Positions 46,028-57,284 of a stretch of 64,000 nucleotides of DNA are shown piece by piece; within the stretch, counting starts at the first letter, position 1, and every line of letters begins with the position of its first letter. The position numbers were made by a program, and so were the translations under genes. Location: positions 1-64,000 of the forward strand of contig JASWJB010000157.1 in assembly GCA_032433595.1 (NCBI GenBank). Direction: 5' to 3'. Source of the DNA: Conoideocrella luteorostrata. Its lineage: Eukaryota; Ascomycota; Sordariomycetes; Hypocreales; Clavicipitaceae. The notes under the pieces were generated by a model. It saw only the letters and a list, made by a program, of their open reading frames with translations. It was not told where the DNA came from and searched no databases.

Positions 46028-48552
46028 GCTTCTAATTGGCTACGACCCCCTGTCTAGTATGAGCGGTGAACCTTATGGCTAATCAATGGAAAATTATACC
46101 CGATAGTATTCTACCTAATATGATTAGGAATTTGGCAACTGTTTTTACCTGGGGTGACCCTCTAGACTCCAGCCAGTCAGGCTTCTCGTCAGGATTTCTT
46201 GAATTCGTCGATTTCGTATTCATGCGCTGTGGCTCAGATTCTTAGGCTTGACCAAGTGTTCTACTTTTCGTTACAACCCATAATCGTCGCATGCCACTAC
46301 AGTGAGTCTTTTATTGATAGATTCCCAAGATTCCAGGGGTGTAAGGGATTTAACCGAATTTGAGGATTTCGGGTCAAAGCTTTGTGACACTCAATATTGC
46401 AGCAGGTGGAATCAAAATGAGCCTCTTCGTCAATACACCACACTCACTATTACTTAGGAAATGTGCCACAGAACATCATAAATTCCGTTATGGCCGATTT
46501 TCCCATCAGTCAGACTAGCTAGAGTTTATCTATTAAGAGGACTAGTTTCCTCGTTCAGAATAGGTAGAAGACAAGGACAGTTCCACTCATCAGACATCCA
46601 TAGCTGCTCACTTGTGACAAAATTCAAAATTGCAGTCAGTGCTACTCCCAAAATGTCAGAACGTCCCGGAAAATAACCTGTCAAGTTTACGGTCACGCAC
46701 TATCGCCAAACCAAGCACACTCATGATGGGTTCAAGAAGTGGATTACGGAAGAGCATTTGCCGCTTATGGTCCCTATTTTCCAGAGGCACGGTAAGCTGG
46801 GATATACGCTTGTGATTGTTTATTCTTGCCCCCCATATTGAGATAGTGGGCAGAGCATGGCTTGCTCATAAATCTTACATTTTGTGCGGGAATTTAAGCA
46901 CCCCTTAGGGGTAGCTATTCTAGCTATCTAGTATATGTGTGGAATTATGCTTACCCAAGAAGCTAGTCACGTGAGAAAAAAAGGGGTATAATAGCTAGCT
47001 AGAAGACTTACTCTTAGAAAAACCAACTCCAACCTTCGAGCACCTTAACTGGCTGCTGTTGTTCACGATCAAGGCTTAGTAATAAGATCACCCTGTCCAT
47101 CTGGGCCGGTGGTCTCTTTTCTAGCGACAAAACATCTAGTTCTTCACCCCGCAAGCTCTTAATGATATCATCAAGGAAGAGCTTGGCTGAATGTGACTGT
47201 TTCATTGAGTATATCTTGCCGAGCATCAACAGTATCAAGGCGGTCAGTGGCGACCCAGACTGGGCAGCTGCCGTCGCGAACCGAGACAAATGGGTTAACG
47301 CGCCCAGAGCTCTCTTACCAGGTAGGATACACAATGACGTACCTAATGGATGGTGAGATCGCAAGCCCATTCAAGCGATGGCAGAAAGTACTGACGTAAT
47401 GGGACACATTCTATATGACTGGTTCTGATCCAATGCGTGTAAGAGGATGATCTTCTACCCCACAAAATAAGCACTTTTGTCAATGTCATCTCAATTTGGC
47501 CGGTTTCCAACTAGCCCCGCGGAAATAGAACGCCATGAAGTTCAGCCCTATTATCTGTTAGATTTAGTCAAATTCATGTATATTGATGGTATTAATGATG
47601 TTGTTTTTGTTGATCAAGCCTCCTTAAGACATCATTTGCTGTTCAATATGGCAATATGCTGCCGATTCTTCATTTTAGTGGACCAAATCCCGCCATAGAG
47701 CATTATTTCCGTCACTTGGAGGTTCCAACGAAGCTACATGGTTTAGTGAGTGGGGAAGTTCTTATTGTGTACGAGCCCGTAACAAACGTGGTTATATATA
47801 TATAGTTCGGAGTAGTAGAGATTATTTCATTTCTGATACTATTAATCGCCGAGTGATATCGGTTGTGATAAAAATTATCAGTGTGAGCAATATCAAGAAA
47901 ATAGACACATACCGCTATGCCCGCGTAGATAAAAATAGTAGCTTCGATTAGACCATTTCTAATACTAATTGGGCGATTGTACCGGCTAATAAAACTGACA
48001 ATGAGAAAAAATTTGGCGGAAATATAGACTGGCGGTTTAGCATATTCAAATACGTAAAATGGAGATGCAAGAATCACCAGGCTCGCAGGTCAGATGGTTA
48101 ACACTGTATACTTGAAACGCAAAGTAGAGTCAAATTATGGCCAGCGCAGAGGATTAAAATTTTCGGAGTACTATCAGCCTTGCAGCTCATTGTGCGTCCT
48201 TGCTCAAGTTCCATCACCGCAACACGTAAGAGTCAGTCACTACGTTGACGTCGTCGAAGCGAGTTCCCGCAATAATGAAGCGACAATAATATTCCCTTGA
48301 TTGGGATAGAGTTGCAGCACTGCAAAATACTGAGACGAACTCGTGTAGTCGCCGAGCATTAAACGGAGCCACGATGCCCTCTACTTTAGTCAACAATTAA
48401 TTGCACCCAAAATCGTCCAGTAGGAATCAAACCTACAATTGAGTCCGGGATGGAAAGAAGCAAAGCTACATAGCCAGATTTATTTCGATAGGAAAATCAT
48501 TCTTTCAATTGCAGCTCTCGCATGTGTAAAAAGCGGCCTTTGGCTACGCAAT
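46028..48552. other. AT-rich repeat-like debris
   Basis: No intact gene. A stretch starting TGTGCGGG at 46883 with CCCCTTAGGGG and TCACGTGAG downstream has the feel of another LTR, but I could not find a matching end or target duplication. The 73-codon frame at 47477-47698 is unassigned. Confidence 0.4.
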
Positions 48553-48557
48553 GTTTT

Positions 48558-48889
48558 TGTTGGAATGCCGCCAAGCACAATAGGAAGCTTACGAACCCGT
48601 CACGTGGTCACCTTCAAGCCACGATATTTATACGGCGATATCGTGCCTTCCACTATGACTTCTTTTCTTCTTCTTAGATAGACAGACCGAATTATTAATA
48701 TATTACCTTTGAAGCCGATGATCTAGATCATCGGCTTCAGATTGAATATATTCATAAGTCTCTGTTATCTAAGAAAGAAAAAAACAAGTCAAGGTGGGAG
48801 GCACGATATCGTCGTATAAATATCGTGGCTGAAAGGTGACCACGTGACGGGTTCATAAGCTTCCTATTGTGCTTGGCGGCATTCCAACC
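48558..48889. mobile_element. Palindromic (inverted, tail-to-tail) LTR insertion, 332 bp
   Basis: The left arm starts TGTTGGAATGCCGCCAAGC and the right arm ends with its near-perfect reverse complement, finishing CCAACC. The arms are about 165 nt each and meet at a perfect 28-bp palindrome (48711-48738, GAAGCCGATGATCT and its complement). Each arm matches the U3-to-R part of the solo LTRs at 45.8, 61.8 and 63.6 kb, including CACGTGGTCACC and ATATTTATACGGCG. GTTTT occurs immediately outside both ends (48553-48557 and 48890-48894), a 5-bp target duplication. So both termini are the LTR 5' end and the whole palindrome was inserted as one unit. Confidence 0.82.
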
Positions 48890-48894
48890 GTTTT

Positions 48895-49512
48895 GTCATC
48901 ATCAATACTGTGGAGCTTCACTTTGCAAGATTTGGTGATAGTCAGCAAGAGCCCGCATGCGTTGAGCCAGTCATGCGCTTGATGCACCGCATGGGTATAC
49001 AAATTCTCACAATTTCCACATCCCCCAATAACTCGGTATCACTCAAAAGTCCGCTTATAGCGTGATTTGGCTTCAAAGCTCGCACGTCATCTTGGTTAAG
49101 GCCGCTTCCTCCGAACGTTAGAGTCCGGAATAATTACGCTAACCAAGCTAGGAAATAGCTCTTTGATTGGTCACGATGAAAACATTCAACCTTTAGAAGA
49201 GGCCAATGGAATTAAGGCGTTAAACCCGTCGGCGGCCCCACTGCTTGGAGTCGATTTTTGACCAAATCGGGAAGTCAATCTCGTATTAGTCCATAGGTAG
49301 CTCCATAGCCCCACGATACAGAGTACTCCGTAGTCGAGAGATAATTAGAATATCATACAGAGAGCGAAAGTATATATAGAGCTTCCATTGCCCTCTTCAT
49401 TGAAATTTTCATTCTCAAAGTAGTTGCACTTTATCACCTCTCAGTTATATTCATTCTTGCTCAAGTATTTCATATTTCATCTCCCATCAAGTCTTCTCCA
49501 ACGAATCAAGAC
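48895..49512. other. Promoter region of the SDR gene
   Basis: No gene seen. It contains TACTCCGTAG at 49324-49333 and a TATA-like TATATATAGA near 49370-49380, about 140 bp before the ATG at 49513. Confidence 0.5.
49368..49380 (+). promoter_or_regulatory. TATA-like element of the SDR gene
   Basis: TATATATAGA lies about 140 bp upstream of the start codon, a typical fungal TATA position. Confidence 0.45.
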
Positions 49513-50652
49513 ATGCCTTCCACCACTCATACCAAGTTTGGTGCCAACACCGAAGGTCGTGAAGTTGCCCAAGCATTCTCAGGCGGCATCCGTGGCAAGA
49601 CCGTTCTTATTACAGGTGGAAATCGCCTTGGATTGGGATTCTCCGCTGCCGAAGCTATTGTACGTACCTCATACGTTTGAAAAATCACTGAAATAGACTG
49701 ACCATTGGCACAGGCCTCGCAAAGTCCAGAACATCTCATATTAGCTGGCCGCAACATTGAGAGAGTTCAAGAGTGTATCGATGCTCTTAAGCAGCAATTT
49801 CCTAAGATTGATTATAAGATTCTTCAAGTCGATCTTTCAGCACCAGACTCCGTCCGTTCCGCTGCTACCCAAGTGCTCGACTGGGCAGATGTCCCCACCA
49901 TAGACCTTGTCATCAACAGTGCCGGTGTTATGGGAATTCAGGAGCGCATCTTGACGAAGGAAGGCATCGAGCTCACATTTGCAACCAATCACGTCGGACA
50001 CTGGTTGCTGTCTTGCCTCATCATGCCCAAACTCATCAAAGCTAGCGAATCGAGCGCTAAAGGAGCGACACGTATCGTCAATGTGTCCTCGGGATCGCCC
50101 ACTGTATCCAGCATGCGTTGGAGCGACATGAATTTCGAAAAGAAAAACAAGGACTTGCCTCAGGATGAACAACCATCATACAAATTCTTTGAGAGTTGGG
50201 CGTACAAAAACCCCGAAGAGTCCAAATACATCCCTCTTGATGGATACAATCGAAGTAAAGTAGCTAATGTGCTTTTCGGTATCGGCGCCAACAAACGACT
50301 TTTTGAGAGGCATGGCATCTTGACGCTCGCTGTGCATCCAGGCGTCATCCCAACAGACCTTGGAAGGAATTTCCCTCAAGAAACCCTAGATGCTATCCAA
50401 GAACGGAGACAAAAGGGAGATTTTGCTTACAAGAGTCTCGGAGCCGGGTCTTCAACGGCCCTTGTGGCTGCATTGGACCCGAAACTAGCCGATGCTGTTG
50501 GTGAAACTTATCAAGGCAATGAGAACTGGGGTAGTTTCCTGGCCGATTGTCAAATATGCGACAAAGCCAAACCTCTTTCAGTGTCCAGCTCGGAAGCGGA
50601 GAAGCTGTGGGACTTGTCGGAGAAACTGGTTGGACAGAAGTTCTCATGGTGA
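49513..50652 (+). CDS. Short-chain dehydrogenase/reductase, retinol-dehydrogenase-like
   Basis: Two exons, 49513-49659 and 49714-50652, give 361 residues; the 54-bp intron (GTACGT ... CACAG) is phase 0 and falls inside the Rossmann fold. The cofactor motif is TGGNRLGLG (residues 34-42; the usual form is TGxxxGxG). NSAGVMG follows at about 118, NHVGHWLLS at about 142, the catalytic Ser in VNVSSG at about 174, and YNRSK gives Tyr227 and Lys231. Then HPGVIPTDLGRNF. This is the WWOX/retinol dehydrogenase-like group of classical SDRs, which oxidise or reduce alcohols and carbonyls with NAD(P). The substrate cannot be told. All catalytic residues are present. It stands alone, between the palindromic LTR insertion and a repeat-poor flank. 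Confidence 0.9.
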
Positions 50653-52490
50653 GTGGAGAACGTCCAGGACACTTTTAGGTAGTTTGCAGTGTTTTTTAGT
50701 TGCAATTATCGAACTTGCAATATATTTATTCGTATAATTGACATCTTTCTCATGCTACAGTACTGAATGCCCTGTAACGTAGATACCAATAGCCACGGCT
50801 CATCTTGAAGCGTAGACTTTCCATAGTTACAAAACCCTCCGGATGTGCATGTCTTGGACGTCGATACAGTCCTTACTGGAGACGATTTCAGATCGACATG
50901 CTTGGCACTACATTGTAAATTTTGAGAAATAAGTTAAATTCTTCGTTCATATTTGAGGCAGAGGCGAGGACTACCGACGTGGCACGACGCAATGTGCTAC
51001 GCGGCGATTTCGGAAGTGCTGAATGCCGACCTATATACGTTTATCCGGAAACGACACTCATCCACGGGATGTACGTTTATCTAGCTGAACTGCTTCGAAT
51101 TATGAAAAGCGTGAATGATTAAAATCTGTCCTATAAGCCAAGAGAACGAAAGAGGGAGACGCCTATAGTTATAAAATGCAAAGTAGGCGGTGAAAAAATA
51201 CTCGATGTTACGATAGTTCAGCAGTAAAATCACCAAATTCAGCAGCTATCAAAAAGCTGGACAGAGAATCGTATAGCAGTCTTCCAGCTTAGGTAATTTA
51301 CCATTTCCAAATGCGGACAATACCCGATATCTTCGTCACAATCGCCGCAAAGCCCAACAGCGGTCAGAATTCCGGTCATGCATGACTGTGACGTATGCAT
51401 GGTGAGCATTTTCGTGTCTATACTTTTCTTCTCTTTTTAATTACATTGAGCACATGGCGTTGTGTGGACAAGTTTGAGAAAACGTGGTACCCTGCCAATT
51501 CATCCCGAACCTTGGAGGAAATCAAGCTACTATGATCATGCATATGCCTGTTTCAGCTGGCATTGGGAGGCAAAGGTTCCCTTCTACTGGATGCCACAGC
51601 CAGGTTTTCGGTATCGCAACTGCCACTGCTACTAGCGCCACGTTTTGTAATTTCCGGTGCTTCGAGGATAGCTCCCGATTGCTTGCATTTGACAAGTGTA
51701 GATCTGACCCCGAAGTGGGAAGTGGTGTATAGCAGAGAACAAATATAGCACCCATCACATCCGGGTTTCATTTGAAATTACCAGGCCATTAGTGATGTGC
51801 CTAGCATGACTGCCTGACGATAACGCATATTCAACTAATTGCTCTGATCATTATGCACGCTAGCAAGCATAATAGTCCGATCAAGATAACAGTGTAACGC
51901 AACCACCCAATCGTGCCGCTGGAAATTCAAGCTTATCAAAGGGGGATGCGGGCAATTGAGTGATCAAATAGATCTTGCATGAACGACCCACTCCGAAATC
52001 TCCAGACTGAGACTCGGTGTTACAATATTTAATAAAAATTAAAATTGCGCATACTCACCCATCACTTGCGTAGATGCAGTGTGCCTGCTGTGTCACAAAA
52101 CAAAATCTTTGCTAGTATGCCAACTGTGTCATGTCTCCGCTGGTACAAAAGCCCGCAGAGTACTACCTCTGGCCCTCTGCAGCACGTCGCAACTAGGGGT
52201 TATATCGGAGCTACAAGTTGTGTCTTTCTAAAGGTACTTGAAAATACCCTATGAAGGATGCTGACTTGCAGGCACTTGAGCACCGAATCTTGACTAGAGT
52301 GTACCTCTTATCTGTCGTTGATACAATATTAGGGCTTACGGGGACTTAGGAGGCAAATTGTCAGTACTTGAAAGCAGACCGTTATAAATAGCGCCTCCCT
52401 CGCCTGTTGAATATTCTGTCTTTCTCTCTAATTGCAACTCTTCAGCTCATTCCCATTGTATCTTATCACAACCTACAACAACATATCAAG
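50653..52490. other. Intergenic region between the SDR and hydrophobin genes
   Basis: No supported gene; open frames are short and antiparallel. The last 110 bases hold the hydrophobin promoter. Confidence 0.5.
52380..52392 (+). promoter_or_regulatory. TATA box of the hydrophobin gene
   Basis: TTATAAATAG lies about 105 bp before the ATG at 52491, followed by a CT-rich stretch and a CAAC-rich leader, as expected for a highly expressed fungal gene. Confidence 0.6.
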
Positions 52491-52842
52491 ATGAAGGGAT
52501 ACGCCGCTATCATCAGTGCTGTGTGCGCTAGTTTTGCCCTCACTGCTCCAAGTGCAGTTACCCAGAGGCAGACATACATAGCATGCTCTGGCTCATACAG
52601 TGCACAGTGCTGTGCAACCGATGTTGACGGTGTTGCAGACCTTGATTGTGCATCACGTGAGAACTTCCTAGAATGATGCTTATCTACATACAGAATTGCT
52701 AATGATCTGCACAGCTCCCGAGGTTCCTACCTCGGCCGATGACTTTTCTGCGGTCTGCTCAAGTATTGGACAGCGTGCCCGCTGCTGCACTCTGCCAATC
52801 CTGGGGCAAGCTTTACTATGCAACAACCCGGCGGGTGTTTAG
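52491..52842 (+). CDS. Class II hydrophobin
   Basis: Two exons, 52491-52656 and 52715-52842, give 97 residues; the intron has a GTGAGA donor, a GCTAAT branch-like site and a CACAG acceptor. A signal peptide (about 1-18, MKGYAAIISAVCASFALT) is followed by the eight-cysteine pattern C, CC, C, C, CC, C: IACSG, AQCCATDV, LDCAS, AVCSS, ARCCTLP, LLCNN. The segments CCATDVDGVADLDC and CCTLPILGQALLC are typical of class II hydrophobins (HFB/cerato-ulmin type) of filamentous ascomycetes. The protein is secreted and coats aerial hyphae and spores with an amphipathic layer. Length and spacing are normal. Confidence 0.93.
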
Positions 52843-53049
52843 TCCTAGGTCGTTTGGGTCAATATTGTAACTGAAATTGAACCGCTGCTGGAAATATGGC
52901 TTCAAGATGAAAGTAGCCCAGAGTATGAAAACTGGCTATCCGGCGAAAAATTCGTGATCCTCTTACATAATGTACACTAGAAAACGTTAATTTTATTTAT
53001 GTATACTTTTCATCCCGTTTATGAAAAATTTAACATAGCAAACAGAGCT

Positions 53050-53802
53050 TCATATACCGTGCTGTAAAAGGTCAGCCATCTCTCGTGTGCCATTATATGT
53101 AATCAATTTCAGTTGCTCTTTTTCTGCTTCAAGAGCGTTGATTGCTCTTTTACAATACCGATCGATGGGATTGCATGGTAGGCTATTTGTGTTCGAAGTA
53201 CCCGCGTCGCGTGATGAGCCAACCTGGCTCGTTGAGGAGTTCCCGACACCGTCGCAGTCGATGGGTCCAATACAGTTGCGAAGATGTTGTGAATATGCGC
53301 TCAGAAGCCAATCTTGCCCGCATTGAGCACATTTTTGGTGCTTTCTTCCCTTGTGGCTGCTATAAAGCTTCCACGATGAAAACGATTTTCCGCAGCACCA
53401 CCCGGATGCCTCACACACGTGTGAACGCGCAGGCTTGCCAACCAACCAATACTTGCAATGATCGCACCATTTATGCGGGAGAGCCTCATGGTAGTCAAGC
53501 GACCCTTTAAGAAGTGTCTTTTTGCATGTTTTGCATGTTCTGTTATCTCCGCGGCCTTGTTCCATTGGAAGGGAATAGATCAGTGGCCGTCGAGGGGTGA
53601 CGCGCCGCGCGCAAGAAACGCGGTGAATTTTAGTACTGACAGGTATTTTCCATAAAGGGCGTTTCATCCAATTAACGGGGCATGCCGTCAAACTTATGGG
53701 GCACGCCATCAAACTTATGGGGCAAGCCATCAAACTTATGGGGGACGCCATCAAACTTATGGGGGACGCCATCAAACTTATGGGGCACGCCGTCCAACTC
53801 AT
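53050..53802 (-). CDS. Cys/His-rich zinc-finger protein with an N-terminal heptad-repeat extension
   Basis: A continuous frame of 250 codons. An internal ATG at 53565 (MEQGRG) would give 171 residues and is a reasonable start, because sequence before it is mainly the translation of a 21-bp minisatellite (7-residue repeats like MACPISL). The core has four Cys/His units: CKTCKKTLLKGSLDYH, CDHCKYWLVGKPARSHVC, WCCGKSFSSWKLYSSHKGRKH and CAQCGQDWLLSAYSQHLRNC. They are probably C2H2/C2HC-like fingers. A short helical C-terminus (AINALEAEKEQLKLI) follows. I do not recognise a named family. A nucleic-acid-binding role is inferred from the fingers alone, and splicing into the repeat region cannot be excluded. 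Confidence 0.6.
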   Translation of the reverse strand: MSWTACPISLMASPISLMASPISLMACPISLMACPISLTACPVNWMKRPLWKIPVSTKIHRVSCARRVTPRRPLIYSLPMEQGRGDNRTCKTCKKTLLKGSLDYHEALPHKWCDHCKYWLVGKPARSHVCEASGWCCGKSFSSWKLYSSHKGRKHQKCAQCGQDWLLSAYSQHLRNCIGPIDCDGVGNSSTSQVGSSRDAGTSNTNSLPCNPIDRYCKRAINALEAEKEQLKLITYNGTREMADLLQHGI

Positions 53803-53875
53803 GGTGCACGCTATCTAACTTACAGCGCCCGCAACTTACAGTGCACGCCATCCAACTTACGACGCACATCATCCA
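53684..53875. repeat. 21-bp minisatellite (about 9 units)
   Basis: Units of the form GCCATCAAACTTATGGGGCAC are repeated head to tail from 53684; the first six are nearly identical, the later ones diverge and one is shortened to 16 bp. Because 21 is a multiple of three, the array stays open in the zinc-finger gene's frame and encodes a 7-residue repeat. Confidence 0.9.
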
Positions 53876-56800
53876 ACCAAATAGCGTTTTCATGACAACG
53901 CAAGTTATTTTGACTGCGTATATTTACGACCATACTCATCTGAGGCAGGCAACGGCATTCTTTACATTTGAGATAGAGGTTCTTGTGGAACAGTCCAGTG
54001 AGATCCATTCGGATGGGCTCCCTTCTCACACCAGAGAACGTCAAGGTGAGCAATGAGAATTCGGCACGAGAAATGAGCCAAAATGACGCGTTCTCGAACT
54101 TGGATATTCGCATTAATTACGTAATAGAAAATCAAGTCGTGCTTGTTACGATGACTCTTGGCAAAAGGTAGGCGCTGATCCAGCAGAATTCATTTGGCAT
54201 TATAAGAGTAGATCAGAACATACTGATACTGTATAGATTCGTTAATCTGAGGTAATAGCTTTTTCAATTCCAACTTCACATTAGCTCAGAACAATGGCAC
54301 GTTACGTTTTGATACAATCTTTCCATCCCGAAAATCGGCCCTCGTGATATACGCGTTGATGTCTAATCTATTGACTTATGTGGCACTGTTTGTCGCTCCC
54401 CCCATCAGGCAGCACACCTCTACGGCTGGCATTCAGAGACGAAGTTGAAACTACTAGCTCGCTTGCCGATGCTGAACAAGTTTTGTAGCTGTATGATCAA
54501 GCTTTCTAAGCATGCATCAACCGTTGTGTCAACAGGTCTCTGGCTCTTTGGCGACGGGCTTGTCGGTACATCAATAGCGACAGGCAAGCAGCGGCAGTAC
54601 CGGGTCTGAGATCGAAACTAGCGATTTAGCACCTGATCTTGGCTCTGCAATCAATGCGGAAGATGATTCGTTCAAGGTCATCTCAGCCATGATCACGATT
54701 ATTACATTCTCATAATGGTGTTGTAAGGAATTTGCCTGCCGCGCCTGGTGCCGCTCTGGTATCGTGGCATTCTTTGCCCAGGAAACAAATAGCAAAAGAC
54801 GCATAGACTCGCATTGTTTCCTGGTATACAGAGGGTAATGGAGGATCGAAAGCATCATGCGGATGGCGCAGTAATCAGGTAATTGAGACTCATCAGGTAC
54901 AATCCCAAGCCTCATGCAGACAACGCTGACTGTGTTCATTGTACGTGCCAGAAAATCTAGAAACAGGGCACACATGGTGGTGCTGCTATGATGCAATTTT
55001 CCCCCTATCGGCAGGTGTTTAACAATGATATAATTTGACTTGGCCACTCACAGCGTAAACGCCATTGCCAATCATGCACGATTCGCGAAATCTTATCATG
55101 TTCTGTAGAGTAGCCCCAAGAGCGATATCAGCCTAAGGCAGTGTGAACAGGTTCGTTAACGTTGATGTCGTGACAAGTGGCGTGGATATCTTATGCCAGT
55201 CAAAGGGACGCAGATGCCATGCGTTCCGAGGGGTGGGATCACGAGCCGCTAAAGGCGCGGATTGTTTAATGACACGGCAACATGATGACCGCTGGATCGT
55301 CGAGGCATCAATTGTCTTTACGGAGAGTTGGGTGGCGCATATGCGTCGGGCAGCTTTGCTGCCTAAAATTTCCATTAGTCAGGATGTCGTAAGGGCAGGG
55401 CAAGAGTTAGATTTTCCCATCGAGATGTGCGTTTAAGTGTTTCGCAGAGGAAAGGCTGCAATCAACTTATCGAATGACATAGAGGCGGAACATGGCCGTA
55501 CGAATCAATGCGCAGTTCTTTCTGTGTCGCAGACGGCAGATTATCGTGCTTCTTAAAGCAGATGAAGGATTGATTGATCACGGCCCGGTCGTAATGGCGC
55601 AACTTCTACGAGTCCGAATGCAATGCGTTGTTTGAGTCGTCCTCGGTGCGACGGCACGTCCCGTGTTATAAATTAAAGGTAAATCTCGGCAAGTTACTTC
55701 GTAAATGCGTAGAAGCTGAGGGTATAAGAAGACCACTAAAGCAGTCTTTGCCAAAGCCGACACGCAATACGCATTGTGACTGCACCGCTAGCTATGTCGC
55801 CCTTTCTGCGGACATGCACTGTGCTTGTAGCTCTCCTCGCCCCCGCACAGATCCACTCCACGCGAACGCGTCGCACTGACGCGCCATACCTAACTTGCTA
55901 CTATTCCATGAGTTTCGGGTGAATCACGTGGCGTTGGCATGTACAACTTAACAATTCATTCGATTTGTCGCTGAGTTGTGCGGAGGAACCGGGTCAAAGT
56001 ACAGCAAACCAGACTGCCTCGAAATGGGTACATCAGACTCGTATACTTCATTGATGAATAGATTTGCAAGCCATCGGTTGCATCTTGCCAAGGCAAACAA
56101 ATGTCGGCTAACATGGAGAAGAAGTTCAATGGGAAGTTGAAAGAAATGACAACGAAACTTTGAGATGCTATGCATTTTGGCTTCTATATAAATGTAATGA
56201 TCCAAGATGAAAGGAATCGGTACCGTAGAGATGTTTTTCCAAGAAGAAAATTTCAGGAAGAGTATCTTTGCGCTTTTCAATGCAGTTAAACCGGGCCAAT
56301 CCATATCTGAGGCTACCGTCTTTGACTTAATAGGGGTTAATTCGAATCTGGCCCGCTAGTTCGCCACCACACATCTCAAGATGTAAATATCCGTAGTTTG
56401 TTACTGTACTGTTAAATAGTAAGGAAGTACTGTAAATATAATTAAATATTACTATACTATTTAGAGCATAAATTCTGTGACAAGTGCGTAAGTACTTACA
56501 GTAGTTTTTTCAGGAAGGAAAGAACACACCAAAAGCCCGGAAGGCCTTATGATTCTGTTCGGTATTGATCAAATGGTTCGTGCACTTGGGTTGTCAATAT
56601 CATGTATTGTAAATCGTCGGTATCAAGCGCAGCGTAACTCGGTCGTAGCGAACAAGGTCAGATTCGTCATGGTGTCGAGTTAATTCTCAATTGAAGTTGT
56701 AGAATCACTCAAAAACGCATGATCAAATGGTTCAGATTTCCAGGTAGTCGGTATCAAGTAATAATAGGCAATAATAGTTAGGTCACAAAATGTCAATTTG

Positions 56801-56947
56801 CTTCACGAAGAAGGCATGATTTCTTCTCTCCGAAGGGGAGCTACGTTAATTATAAGTATATCGTTCAAGGCTAACTATTAATAACATCATCCCTGTCAAA
56901 GAAATCCTTACTCCACGCAGTTACCCTAGGGAGTGCTCAAATTCCCG
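53876..56947. other. Gene-poor region
   Basis: No supported gene. The - strand frame 54571-55047 (158 codons, begins at GTG) has no domain I recognise and may be part of a degraded gene. Composition becomes AT-rich after 56.3 kb. Confidence 0.4.
56390..56505. repeat. AT-rich segment, imperfect inverted partner of 57940-58035
   Basis: Shares blocks such as TACTGTAAATATAATTAAATATTA and GCGTAAGTACTTACAGTAG with the reverse complement of 57940-58035. Similarity is imperfect and low-complexity, so these may be the degraded ends of one inverted-repeat element or chance. Confidence 0.35.
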
Positions 56948-56962
56948 CATAAAGTATTTAGC

Positions 56963-57274
56963 TCTTGTCCGCGCATGCCATTTCCGGCTGCCATTGCAGC
57001 CCGTGTAAACGATCAATATGGTCTAGCGAACACATCACCTGCACAACCAGCTGACGGGTATCAGAATAGACAGTGAGCGCCGCTGAGCTGCCGCCATGCT
57101 AGATGGTGTTCTGTTTCCTTTGCAAAAGGTCGCGTCCTGGAATGGGCCTCGTAGTTTTGTAGATTAGTCACTAGCCTAGCACGTCCTGTGCCCCTTAGAG
57201 GGAACCTGAGCGGCCTGAGGCCGCTGGACGGAAAATACACATAACATAACATAACATAACATAACATAACATAA
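56963..57274 (+). mobile_element. 5'-truncated LINE-like insertion with (CATAA)n tail
   Basis: About 310 bp bounded by a direct repeat, CATAAAGTATTTAGC, at 56948-56962 and 57270-57284. The first five bases of the right copy also fit the tail repeat, so the certain target duplication is about 10-15 bp. The insert ends with a GC-rich block (GCGGCCTGAGGCCGC) and GGAAAATACA followed by about seven CATAA/ATAAC units. A simple-repeat 3' tail, variable long target duplication and missing 5' end are the marks of target-primed insertion by a non-LTR retrotransposon. No coding part remains. Confidence 0.7.
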
Positions 57275-57284
57275 AGTATTTAGC

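Noticed and set aside
48558..48889. MITE (DNA-transposon miniature) interpretation of the palindrome
   Set aside because: Arm sequence matches LTRs with TG...CA ends and 5-bp duplications; a MITE would have its own terminal repeat and typically a TA or 8-9 bp duplication.
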